Source: Roridomyces roridus (Eukaryota; Basidiomycota; Agaricomycetes; Agaricales; Mycenaceae). Taken from it: a DNA stretch of 64,000 nucleotides. This document shows, piece after piece, positions 31,245 through 41,785 of this stretch. The translations under genes and the position numbers were made by a program. The stretch covers positions 620,001-684,000 of the forward strand of contig JARKIF010000017.1 in assembly GCA_029378245.1 (NCBI GenBank), read 5' to 3'. Every line of letters begins with the position of its first letter. Position 1 is the first letter of the stretch. Below the pieces are notes generated by a model that did not search any database, was not told the origin of the DNA, and saw only the letters and a program-made list of their open reading frames with translations.

Positions 31245-32874
31245 ATGCTCACCGCCTACCGCAACGAAAAGTGCGCCAACCTGGCGGCGCACGCGAAGGA
31301 GTGCCACCAAGTCATGCGAGACGAGTGGAATCGTATCAAAGACCATCCGTCCATGCCCTTCGCCACCGGCCGTCCAGGCAAAGTCTGCGCGTCTCTGGCT
31401 GTGCCTCAAACCACTCGAAGACCCCGTGCGTCTCCGAGTCCATCTCCCATCCCTACCCGATATATTCATCCCATCCCAGGTCTTGGCATGCTCCGCGTGC
31501 AAGATGATGATCCTTTGCTCGCCCGAATGCATGAAGGAGGTGTGGTGGCTCCATAAAATTTCTTGTGCGGCATATAAAGTGCGTAGGATGTTCCCCGCGT
31601 TCAGGACTTGTACTGACGCATCGTCGATAGCGAGACGGGGAGAACCTTCCTCGTTTCAAAGCCATCGCGGACCAATTCCCTTGGACAAAACGAGGCTACA
31701 CGGCTTTCGGGCCTCTCCACGACCCAATTCCTCTCGCGCAATTCGGACTTCTTGGTATGGATCGGAGGGAAGTTGGGTATTGGTCTACGAACGCGAAAGA
31801 CGACGAATGCTTGGGCGACATACTGTCTTTGCGTGCGCCGTGGCTCCCACTCTCCGAGCACGACGGCTGGCGTCTTCCTCAAGAACACATCCCTTCACTT
31901 TCGCGTCTGCATGGACCCAATGCCATCTGCCCGCCTTCCCCGCCCGTCTTCAAAGATTCGTGGACGAGCTACTACCAATGGCGTGGGCTTCCTTTGGCCT
32001 CGCCCGCTGCTCTTCTGCTTCATTGGCCGCTCGCTGTTTACGCATGCCTCAAGGAACTAGGCTTTTCAACCGTCCCCTCCCTCAGCAGAAGGAGGAAACT
32101 AACTGTGCACTTTGTCGGCGCGAGGGAAGAGCTCACCTTCATACCAATGTACGACCATCCTTTCCCTTTGTCCTCGTCTCATCCCTGCCCAGATTTGGTG
32201 AACTCGCGCTGCTTTTCCCCAACACCGACCTGGATCTCATCATGTTCGGTCCGAGCGTCTGGGAAGCGGGGCGTTGCGCGGTGCCAATGGGTTACGCGCA
32301 GAGTAATCGACCCTGTGTTTACACGTACACAGCGCCCGCAGCCTGTGGTGGCGGCACCCTCCGCGTCGTCCTCGACTCGACGAGCGAATATTATCGTCCC
32401 TCACGCAAACGCTCCGAGCACCCAGACGCCATCGTCGCCCTCAACGCGAGCCTGGATCTGTCGATTTCTTGGGACCATGTCATCTACCTCGCGGCTGAAT
32501 TCTCCATTCCCTTTGCTGTAACAGATTTTAACGAAGGGCGGGTAGCGCAAGTGCGGTTCGATGATATGGTGTTACTGTTGAGTGCACCCTGTCCGCCTAC
32601 CAAGAATGCCGGTCTGCTTCAAATCCGTGTAAGTTGATCTCTGACCGAGATTTCTTCTGACCGACGGACGGATGAACAGAATAACATCAAGCGAGTCGTG
32701 AACGAGGTCCAAATCGCTGATATCCCGGGGACGTGCGCGGCGTTGAAGAAGGCGAAGGATCGCCCGGCGCGGTTGAATGAGTTTATGTGTCCTGCTCAGC
32801 GGATCCCGATGGGCTCCTATTGTCCTGGTGCAGCCAATGCTTGCATCAAGGGGATTGTTCCGGGAGGAGGATAA
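31245..32874 (+). CDS. MYND zinc-finger / MSS51 C-terminal-domain protein, one apparent frameshift
   Basis: Exons 31245-31425, 31480-31578, 31631-32148, 32193-32628 and 32680-32874; introns 54, 52, 44 and 51 nt. Exon 1 begins MLTAYRNEKCANLAAHAKE. Exon 2 is the MYND finger (CSACK, CSPECMKEVWWLHKISC). Exons 3-5 form the domain shared with the C-terminal part of yeast Mss51 in fungal proteins: LTVHFVGAREEL, ALLFPNTDLDLIMFGPSV, GGGTLRVVLDS, PDAIVALNASL, EFSIPFAVTDFNE and the end FMCPAQRIP-PGAAN. In yeast Mss51 acts in COX1 expression; these multicopy mushroom proteins have no proven role. Exons 2-5 join in phase. In exon 1 the frame changes by one base near 31375 (frame 1 then reads RLWLCLKPLEDP into exon 2), a recent indel or an error. 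The 7.5-kb element starts 35 bp after the stop. Confidence 0.75.
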
Positions 32875-32909
32875 GGCGGTTGAGGTTGGTTTTCGTGTTG
32901 GTCGTTTCT

Positions 32910-33242
32910 CACTTCAGGCAGACATATTTAACCTCCGTATTGGGAAGTCTATGCTCCCTTGAAAGACTCCCCCAAAGGGCCTCCCGTAGCACCCACTTCA
33001 TCTGTGGTGCATCCGTGGCGGATGCATCCGCCTTCATCCTGGATAAGCTGGCGGATGCCTCCGGGCTTTCCTGGGCTACCGAGGCGGATGCCTCCGACCG
33101 TCCTGGCGTTTCTGTGGACGGACGCATCCGCCTGCCGCGCGTCGTGCGGCGCAAAACATTGTTTTTTGACAGGCTATTGGGTCCCCAGGAGCGCTTTTGC
33201 GCACACATGAGTCTTCTCAAACCCCGCGCGTAGCGCGTGGGG
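32910..33242 (+). repeat. Left 333-bp inverted end
   Basis: Reverse complement of 40118-40450 with scattered differences and one or two short indels. It contains several GGATGCATCC/GGATGCCTCC words and the hairpin CGCGCGTAGCGCG at its inner edge. Confidence 0.85.
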
Positions 33243-33659
33243 AAAAAATGGTTTCCGGGGCAGAATTCGCAGGAAATCGTGCTATTTTGTGTGGCTTCCG
33301 GGGTAAGCGCGGCGCCAGAAAAATGGGTTTTGGCGCGTATTTAGACATCTTAGATTGCTGTTGCCAGCGTATCCCTCACAACGACGTGCCATTCAACGCA
33401 GCAGACGCCACTTCCAGACACCGCCCGCTACCAAATGTTCATTCAACCAGCTTGCAGATCCCAGTATTTTATTAGTTTCCCTTCTACTTGATGTAATCCT
33501 AATGCATACTTCTGATCTTTCTGTCTATGGACCACACAATAGTGTGCTACCAATTGTGGACACATCATTTTGAATTTATGCCCTCGAAATGGTTCCCCCC
33601 TATCCCAAAGATTCAACCACGGATTTGTCCGCCTTCTCAACGATATGTGGGGGCGGGTG

Positions 33660-34030
33660 CGCCCGCCTGGTTCGAAATATGAAAGGCGGATGCATCCGCT
33701 TCAGAACACATCGAACAGGCGGATGCATCCGCTTCAAAACACATTGAACAGACGAATGCATCCGGCTCCCAGAAAATTCCTGGCACGGAAGCGTCCGCCC
33801 TCTAAACAGTGTGTTGGGCGGATGCAACCGTCTGGTTCAAAATATCAGGGGCGGGTGCATCCGCCTCAAAGCTTGTTGAACAGACGGATGCCCCCGGCCC
33901 CAAAGAAATGAACGGCACGGATGCATCCGACCCTCAACGATATGATGGCCGGATGCATCCGCCCCAAAGAGGTTGAAGAGACGGATGCACCCGCCGCGTT
34001 GCAATTCCCATGGGCGGATGCATCCGACAT
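33660..34030. repeat. Left GGATGCATCC palindrome array
   Basis: About a dozen copies of GCGGATGCATCCGCC-like words occur at 20-40-bp spacing. The matching array is at 39425-39850. Confidence 0.8.
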
Positions 34031-35556
34031 GCAAGGAAGGACGTACGCCACAGTTCCAGCCGGGAACACGCAATGATATCGCCTCCGGCAAGCCCGGCAT
34101 CATCAGGCAAATCTCATGACTGGGTGTTAGCAAGGACTCTTTGCCAAGGAGGTGGTTAGTCGACTGTTGATCGGAGGTAAATCAAAGGTGGCACGTGGAA
34201 CGAACAATACATAAGCGAACGGACAATGCAAAGTTGGGCATGTTTCGCGATTGACAGCGTTTTGATCTGATACGATGACTTGTCATTCGACGACCATCTC
34301 CTTCCCGCTTGTCATCTTGCACGCTTCCCGGGACCCAGCTTGCACCCCGTCCCCGTCTCAATCTTCCTCGGTGTTGACCCTCTCATCTCGAATCCTGACC
34401 ATCATTCCCCATACAAACGAGCAGATGGAAAACAGGCCTCGTCACTCTGACGCTGCGTGCCATTGGGGCGCGCACCACCGATTCGACGGCCACCTTTCAG
34501 AATGTATTGCAACATAAGTTGGGACCAAACTCGCGGCAGGGTGCGTCTCCTTCCGTTTCGTCCGGGTTATACCGCTGCAAGGTCTCCCTCCCCTCAGCTA
34601 CACGCCGCCCAAACGCCGCCAATCACGGAGTACCTCTGACCTGCACCCCCTGCCACCACAACCACCGACGTGGTCGCGGCTCCAGTTGTGCCATATGTCT
34701 CCCGCACCAGCCTCTGCCTGATACACTGCGACGACTTCTGACCCTCGCCACCGCCATCCAATGGTCATTCCTCGACAAAGGAATATCTTGGTGGAACCAG
34801 TGATCTGTGGGCCTCCGTGAGTCATTGCCTTTCTTCTTTCCAGCGTCATTTCACCTGCTGCGTGGCAAGTATATGTATCCGCCATCGCCGTTCTCTCCCA
34901 CTGCACGCATTTATTCTGACGATGAAGATGCTCTCCAGCGACATCTGTATCCGCGCGTTCTCACTCGATTCTTCCAAAATGACCGATCCTGTCACCCTGA
35001 TGACCTCACCAGGTGTTCTCAGAACCATACTGTACCGGTACCTTGACTAATTATAATGGGCGGCTCCGTCCCTAGCTTTGGCGAGGCTACGCAAATGCCA
35101 GCGGATGGACTGTTTCCCTAAAACTGGTATGTTTTGTCGTTTCGGTCGACAGTCAATTGTTCAACTTCTGTTTGGCCGCCGCTCCTAATCACTCTGACGT
35201 CCATCCTTGGTCTGTCGTACTCGTCCCAACTATCGGTCATCCGTAGTAAGTCTATTGACATTCTCGACAACTGCTCGAGCTCATCTCCAATCGAATAGAT
35301 TCGCTCATCAATCGGGTCTGCACGATTATGGATCTGTTTCCAGGCATCAGCTCCGGATCCTCGCTCGCAAATCCGGTCATCCGGTCCATCCCTGGGTTTC
35401 TGCGCTGCAATGTATGTGCTCTGTTCTGCGTTCTACTTCGCTGTTTGATTCATCGATCCAGTCAGGACGTCGTTCCATTTTCAATCTAGGTCATTGCCAG
35501 AGGAAGTTGTCGTCATCCAAGCAGCGGCTGCGTTTGAACTTGGGACAGTAACAATA

Positions 35557-36268
35557 TGAGAATTGTTGAACAATGAAGCGTCTGAACGTCACGTCTGTTT
35601 AACAGGACCGTTCAACCCCGTGGTTGAACAGTTGCGTTTCGACAAAAATGTCAAGAGCGGGATTCGAACGTGAGACTGCAGAGGGAGATAGTCAAGAAGC
35701 AGCGGTGCAACCGCTGCGCCAAACAAGAGTTGAGGGTCAGTAGTTGTGATCGTATCCTATCGTGTCCCCTCAGCAGCTCCACCGGCAAGAACTCAAATCT
35801 TGCTCAATTCAGTTGGAATGTATTAACGCCCAGGGTATTGAGTCTCTTTCATTCTATTCAGGGCCCGCACACCTCCTGCGATAAACTGGGATTCCATTGA
35901 CTCTTTGAGAAGCATCATTGCTGGTGGAATTGTGTTGAAAAGCAAGCAAGCTGAGGAGACTCGATCGAGGTCGCCAGGATCAAAAGGAACGAGGAACCTA
36001 CATCGGTTGTGTGGCTCAATGTTTATGGCGCTGCCAGCAATATTTCATTGGTCATGTCCGTTTCGAGTCCCGCTGCATGTGTGCTTCTTAATGAGCAAGC
36101 ACTGTTCGACCAAGTGCTGTTTAACCGAAGAGTTGAACAGTCGCCCTTTGAACCTGTTGAACACTTCTCAACCTCTCGATCCCGCTCCTGATCCTCGCCC
36201 CTCGGCGCGTTCAACCTCCCTGTTAAACACACGAGACGTTCAGACGCTTCATTGTTCAACAATTCTCA
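35557..36268. mobile_element. 712-bp TIR element, TA duplication, with tRNA-like insert
   Basis: About 50-bp inverted ends (35557-35606 and 36219-36268) starting TGAGAATTGTTGAACAATG differ at only a few positions. TA flanks both sides (35555-35556, 36269-36270), fitting the Tc1/mariner type. Internal short copies of GTTGAACA occur in both orientations. No transposase is present. It is nested in the 7.5-kb element. Confidence 0.75.
35648..35735 (-). ncRNA. tRNA-like Pol III A-box/B-box fragment
   Basis: On the minus strand a strong A box (TGGCGCAGCGG, 35711-35721) is followed after about 41 bases by GTTCGAATCCC, a perfect B box (35659-35669). The acceptor arms do not pair and no credible anticodon stem forms, so this is a tRNA pseudogene or SINE head and not a working tRNA gene. 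Confidence 0.5.
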
Positions 36269-37749
36269 TATAGATTTATCTTGTGATGTAACCTGAAGTC
36301 ATAACGCGCCACCACGCGCATCTCGTATTCCAACTGACCCCAAGTATGTAATTAGATCTTCTACTTCTCAAGCCATTATCATACCGATCGACTTGTTTGG
36401 ACTCCATGCACGCCATGATCACAGCACACATGGCATTTAGTATACCACTTGTAATCTTGGAATAAGTTAATCGGGCCAGCGGGGCATGCCGCAGAAAGCG
36501 GCGTGAAGACTGCTACACCCCTCCAATTCAAGTTCCAGATCTGCTGTACATAATTAGCCCAGATGCATTGGAAAACCTCTTGTCGACTGGTTTGAGTAAA
36601 ATTCCGGTACCCATGTCCATTGAACTGTCCCGGTGAAACGGAAATTAGCACCGTTGGTGGGAGAACACTCATAGGCGAGATGATTCGCACCCGGGTAGGG
36701 CACCATTCGAAGTTTATTTGAATATAACAGTAGTATGTAGATGAGGCGCCCTACAGTTGAACGACCGCGGGCAACTGAACCCAAATCGTATTATATCAGC
36801 TAGCTATATCCGATCCTACGATGGAGTCGCAAAGTTCTCAAGTACGACCTAAGGAGAAGAAAACACGAAGCCTCGAGCCCGCAGAAAAACGAGTTGCGCA
36901 TCCAGACCCGGCCTTTGCAATTCAATTATTTACTACTTGCTAACTATTATTGACCGGTCGACCCCGCATCTGCAACGTCGATTGAGGCTGAGTCTCGAGC
37001 ACAGTAGCAGTCGTCGAAACTGAATCCAAGGATCTAGGTACCCAAGTTCGTCAGTTGAATACACTGACCCATTGAAAGGCTGCGATACTGTCGAATGTTC
37101 GAATGTTCTACGTTCAAGGTATGAGAGGCATCTGCATCGCAATGACCGTGGACATCGGGGGAACCAGGGGTAGAATTGAACTGAATGTTGAAGGCAGGCG
37201 TTCAAATTGCTGTAGACAAACCACAGTACTGCCCGTTGCAGTGAATAGTCAGTGCTTCCACACGCCCATCGGAAACAAAAAAGGAATGGAAGACCGCTCG
37301 CTGCATCATCTACTACTGGTTGGTACCTAACGCCATTGAAAGACTACGGCCCCCAGCGCATTGTGCTCCTCACGTAACTTGATCGCAACTGGGAGAAGTT
37401 GACCTAGCCACCGATCGCACCCATATCTTTCCTTTCGACTCAGAGGAATCGAATGGTCATTGTTTTCTGGACTGAATCTAACACACGATAGCCTTCATTG
37501 AAATTCAATCCAAATGTATAGGTTCTGTAGGTTGGATAGATTAGACTTGCAGATTGAAAATGATACGTTGACATTCATCTGTGGTATACTACCACACGAG
37601 CAGTTTGTACCTACGTCCCCACAGACGGCTTTTTCCCCGATGCTCAGTGTTGAACGTTGAAGGCACGCTGAGAGAGGCAGGCCTTGTAATTCACGCCGAC
37701 ACCCGGCATATGGTTAGCGCTTATTGAGGAGTGAAATGGATTACATACT

Positions 37750-38640
37750 ATCTATGAGGAGCGTCGACACCATGAAATCAGTGAGATAACGACATCGACC
37801 AAAAAACATACCCGGACAACTCGGGATACCTGTACATATACACCGTTGAAATTCCTGCAAGGTTCAGTAAAAACAGCGAGAGGCAGCGCAGGAAAGTCTA
37901 CAGGCTCGTCGAGTGGGAATAAGAACATACATACACACACCATCGACCCGCACCACCACCAAGCAGGAATCTCCCGAGCCAATCAAGGTAAAGTTGAGTC
38001 ATCGCAGTCAGAGAAGGGAACTAGAAAAATACGACAGTGTCTGGTCAGAGTAATGCAGCGGCGGCGGACAGACTCACAGAGGAGAAATTGAACGAGACTG
38101 AATGTATGAGTGACCCACATGAGCAATGTAAAATCAGGAATTTGGGCGAAGGTGGCGCGGATACACCCATAGGAGGAGAAGAGGGAGGTGTAGCCGTCTA
38201 CAAAGTCGAGGCTGGTCAGCCTGTTCAGAGTCGTGAGCCCCGCGGTTGGAGAAGGACCGGGTGAAACCGATTCTGAGGACCTTGGTGTGGCCTTCGCTAG
38301 AAAAAAAAGACTGATATAGATGTAAGGCACAAAGGGTAAGAACACGCACACGCTCAAGCCAGCGGCGGTCGTTTTTGGGCCACCCAGGTCGTTCGTACCT
38401 GTGGTGCAGTCAGTTGGGAGGCGGGTCGAATGAACGGACACGACAGACCGAGGGAAGGAATCATGCGACTGAAATGTGGTTGTCGGCAGTGGTGATAATC
38501 TGCGACGGCCCCGCCCACGAGTTCTGTCAGGAAAGAGACACCAAGTTGAGCCTATGAACACGACGCACCCAGCGAGTATTTCCTCCACACATCATCCGGA
38601 CGCGATCGTCTCCCGACGACGCCGTTGAACATCTTGAGAG
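37750..38640 (-). pseudogene. Possible decayed membrane-protein gene inside the 7.5-kb element
   Basis: The minus strand carries an ATG near 38630 (MFNGVVGRRSRPDDVW), a plausible 45-nt intron, and downstream a hydrophobic coding-like stretch (LDFVDGYTSLFSSYGCIRA, PDFTLLMWVTHTFSLVQFLL) that could splice to FPSLTAMTQLYLDWLG. The frames do not join into one model, and I do not recognise a family. It may be a captured or decayed host fragment. Confidence 0.25.
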
Positions 38641-39424
38641 GTAGATCGCGGCCAGTATGTCACAGTGCCGAGGGTACAAGTCAGTCACAGAGGCACGGAG
38701 GCCGTTGCCAGACAGCCCGACTGAAAGCACAGAGACGCGCCTGCAACATTTTCCCGTCAATGTACTCAAGTGTGATGGCTGTACGGTCGGAGAAGTCATC
38801 GACGAGCGAGGATGGTAACGGTGTCACCAAGGCGTCACCGAGATGGAGGACACAGTGGCATGGGTAAGTATCCTCCGCAGCAGCGCGGGGAGCTCACCTC
38901 ACTGACGCACGTCCGAGGTGGCATGGCGGTTGTTGTGATCTCAAGAGTCGTCGTGGTGTAGTTTTTCGAGGAGATCTCCAACGCGCGAGAGGAGGGAGGC
39001 TATACGGGAGCGAGAGTCAGAGGTGGTGGCACTGGTCCTGTCAGATGGCAATCGGATCACCGATCACAAGCGTGTACGCGTAAATCTTTAATCAATTCAA
39101 GGCCCATTGTTCGACCGGAATGCGCATCAAGCCGGCTGTGCAAGGGTCTCCGATCTACGAGTTCAGCGTCCGGCTCGCCTCACTGTAATAACAAGTGTAT
39201 AATAAACTCTGGCTGGATCAGATCTAGATTAAGTAATTCGGACAAGTGCCGGATTTGAGTGATACATATCAGATTGATCACGGATCAGTGTCCACGGGTC
39301 CTTAAAGCCCTTTAAACTTTCAAGCAACTTTAAAATTTGAACATCTGTGCTGATCAACGTTGTTGCCCATATAACTACTAAGTAGTACTAGCAAGTAGGA
39401 AGGACACACCGGTCTCTCCCCAAG

Positions 39425-39850
39425 TCTTTGAGGCGGATGCATCCGGGTGGTGGATTTTTTCAACACGGGGGCATCCGACTCGGTCAACATTCGTCGGGAC
39501 GGATGCACCCGCCACTGAATGTTGAACCAGGCGGGTGCATCCGCCCACCATTTTTTTGAGGAGACGGATGCGTCCGTGTGGTTAATTTTTTTCAACACGG
39601 GTGCATCCGCCTCGAGGACCTCGGTCGGGACGGATGCATCCGGTACTGGGATGTTGAACTAGGCGGACGCGTCCGTCCAGTATTCTTCATGGGCAGCGGG
39701 TGCATCCGTGTAAATTCATGTTTGCTATACGGGCACATCTGTCTCTCGAACATTTGTTGAGACGGATGCACCCGCCAGTCACATCCTTGAACAAGGCGGA
39801 TGCATCCGACCAGTATTCATTTGAGCGGTGGACGCATCCGTACGGTTGAA
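39425..39850. repeat. Right GGATGCATCC palindrome array
   Basis: About a dozen GGATGCATCC-like words occur at 25-50-bp spacing, mirroring the left array at 33660-34030. Confidence 0.8.
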
Positions 39851-40117
39851 TTTTCTGATGTCCATTTGATGTGTGTGGAGAGAACGAGCGGCAACCTGAG
39901 GACTTCCAATGCAAGGACCAATGCTGCCTTTTTTAGGGTCGATCTCCCTTGCATTGTTTACAGCAATTTTTGAAGTAACAAAGCAGTCTGCAGAACCTTT
40001 TGACCCTGGACAGAGCCCATAATTTTTGGTTGGAACAGGTGTACGCGTGCAAATCCATTTTCAGGCCGCCAAATGACAGCTTTTCCAGCAGATTTTGGCG
40101 TCAAAACCCTTTTTTTT

Positions 40118-40450
40118 CTCCACGCGCTACGCGCGGGGTTTGAGCAGACTCACGGGCGCGCAAAAGCGCTCCTGGGACCCAATAGCCTGTCAAAAAAAAA
40201 AGATTTTGCGCCGCGCGACGCGCGGCAGGCGGATGCATCCGTCCACAGAAACACCAGGACGGCCGGAGGCATCCGCTTCGGTAGCCCAGGAAAGCCCGGA
40301 GGCATCCGCCAGCTTATCCAGAATGAAGGCGGATGCATCCGCCACGGATGCACCACGGGTGAAGTGGGTGCTACGGGAGGCCCTTTGGGGGAGTCTTTCA
40401 AGGGAGCATAGACTTCCCAATACGGGGGCTAAATATGTCTGCCTGAAGTG
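40118..40450 (-). repeat. Right 333-bp inverted end
   Basis: Reverse complement of 32910-33242. Immediately outside is CGTTTCT, repeated at the left flank. Confidence 0.85.
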
Positions 40451-40689
40451 CGTTTCTTGTAATTTTCTTGGTGCCTCGTCCACGCAGATACACTGTAGAA
40501 CTTCTTTAAAGACCCTCTACGCCCCGCGTTTCACTCTTTGGCTCAGCCGTGCTACTTGTGAATCAGTCACGATGACCAAGAAAACAACGCACAAAACACG
40601 AGCAAGACTCATACATGTGGGTATTTCTTCACTCTGACCAATCTACAATGTCTAGTTATCGGGCTTGTGGCGCGCCTGTGGCATGGGAT

Positions 40690-40865
40690 GGCGCCGGCTC
40701 CTATGGTCCGGACGTCGTGGTCCCGTACGGCTGATGACCCGCCGGTTTGCGGGTCGGGTCCGCGGCTTGTACGGGTTGCGTCGACCTCCAACCCGTACCG
40801 GTACCCGCCAGACCCGTGGGGCAAACCCGCAGGTGCACCCGCATACCCGTGACGAACCCTAGTTG
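40690..40865. repeat. Degenerate ACCCGTA/ACCCGCA-rich stretch
   Basis: The words ACCCG, CGGGT and GTACGGGT recur in both orientations over about 170 bases. The origin is unknown. Confidence 0.4.
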
Positions 40866-41120
40866 TGGATAAGTAATGTATTATGAGGTCGACCAGCCTA
40901 CCAGGCGGGTGTTTGTTAGAATTTTAGAGTCTTGAACAAATGTAAGCAGTGATAATCCTGCACAAAATCGAGAGCAATGCGCGTACTTGGATGAGACTGG
41001 AATCCCCAAGGAATCCCCAACAACGAGCATAAAGCGGATCATGATGCGCTATCACTTTGGCTGTATTTACTCGTCACTTGCTCCCGACCACCATCCACTC
41101 TTGATCCACTCCATCGCGAC

Positions 41121-41655
41121 ATGCCAATCCCGCAAGAGCTCACTGATGTCATCGTCGGTAATCTTGCGGGCGACGTGCCGAGTCTCAGATCCTGCTCCCT
41201 CACTGCACGGACCTTTGTCCGTCCCTCCCAAACTCTCCTTTTCCAAAGAATCCCAATCTTTCCCCACGCCCGACCGCAGTGGGGATAACCCATGCCAGGG
41301 ATTCTACAGAGCAATCACTGCATCCCCTCATCTGGCCCCCTACGTTTACCAGTTGCGCGTCGTACTGGCCGTCGGGCACAAAGGCGGCGAGGCGAGCGAA
41401 ACGGGTCCTGCCTGGATCATGTCTGGAAGGACGCTCCCTCATTCTTCCACTCTTCAATGTAAAACAAAGATATCTCCTCGACGGTTCACTTTCCGCCCGG
41501 GCCGCTCCCTTCGATCCGCCCTAATTGCCGTCTTTTCCTCGCCGACTTTGGAGTCTGTTGATCTGCAAGGGTTTCAAATCTTCTCGCCGCGGGAACTGCT
41601 GTCGCTCTTTCCGAGGCGACTTCTGAACCTCTCGTGTGTGGCTTCTGATCCCTGA
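41121..41655 (+). pseudogene. F-box protein remnant
   Basis: The ATG at 41121 opens MPIPQELTDVIVGNLAGD followed by LRSCSLTARTFVRPSQ, a clear F-box domain. The following expected segments (ASPHLAPYVYQLRVVL, ILPLFNVKQRYLLDGSL, FSSPTLESVDLQGF) lie in two other frames with no suitable introns between them. This pattern indicates a frameshifted pseudogene of the expanded Agaricomycete F-box family. Confidence 0.6.
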
Positions 41656-41785
41656 CAAAACGAGGATTCCTGGCCGAAGTCGCGCACATGGCACCCCAAA
41701 ATAACCTCCACCTTCTTCCTTGAAACGTTGCGCGACCCGCTCTGCGCACACTTCCGGAATCCCCGAATCGACTTGTCTGGTCTCA

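Larger units (their letters stand above)
32910..40450. mobile_element. 7.5-kb element with 333-bp inverted ends and GGATGCATCC arrays
   Basis: The two ends (32910-33242 and 40118-40450) are near-identical inverted repeats, outer edge CACTTCAGGCAGACAT. CGTTTCT flanks both (32903-32909 and 40451-40457), indicating one insertion event with a 7-bp duplication. Inward of each end is an array of the palindrome CGGATGCATCCG (33660-34030 and 39425-39850). The interior contains a 712-bp TIR element (35557-36268) and possible decayed coding remnants, but no transposase I could recognise. hAT, Mutator-like or KDZ-type origin are all conceivable; the 7-bp duplication alone does not decide. Confidence 0.8.

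Noticed and set aside
33660..34030. Regularly spaced repeats that might suggest a CRISPR array
   Set aside because: The repeated word is a 10-14-bp palindrome with irregular spacing, mirrored at 39.4-39.85 kb inside one TIR element, and the genome is eukaryotic.
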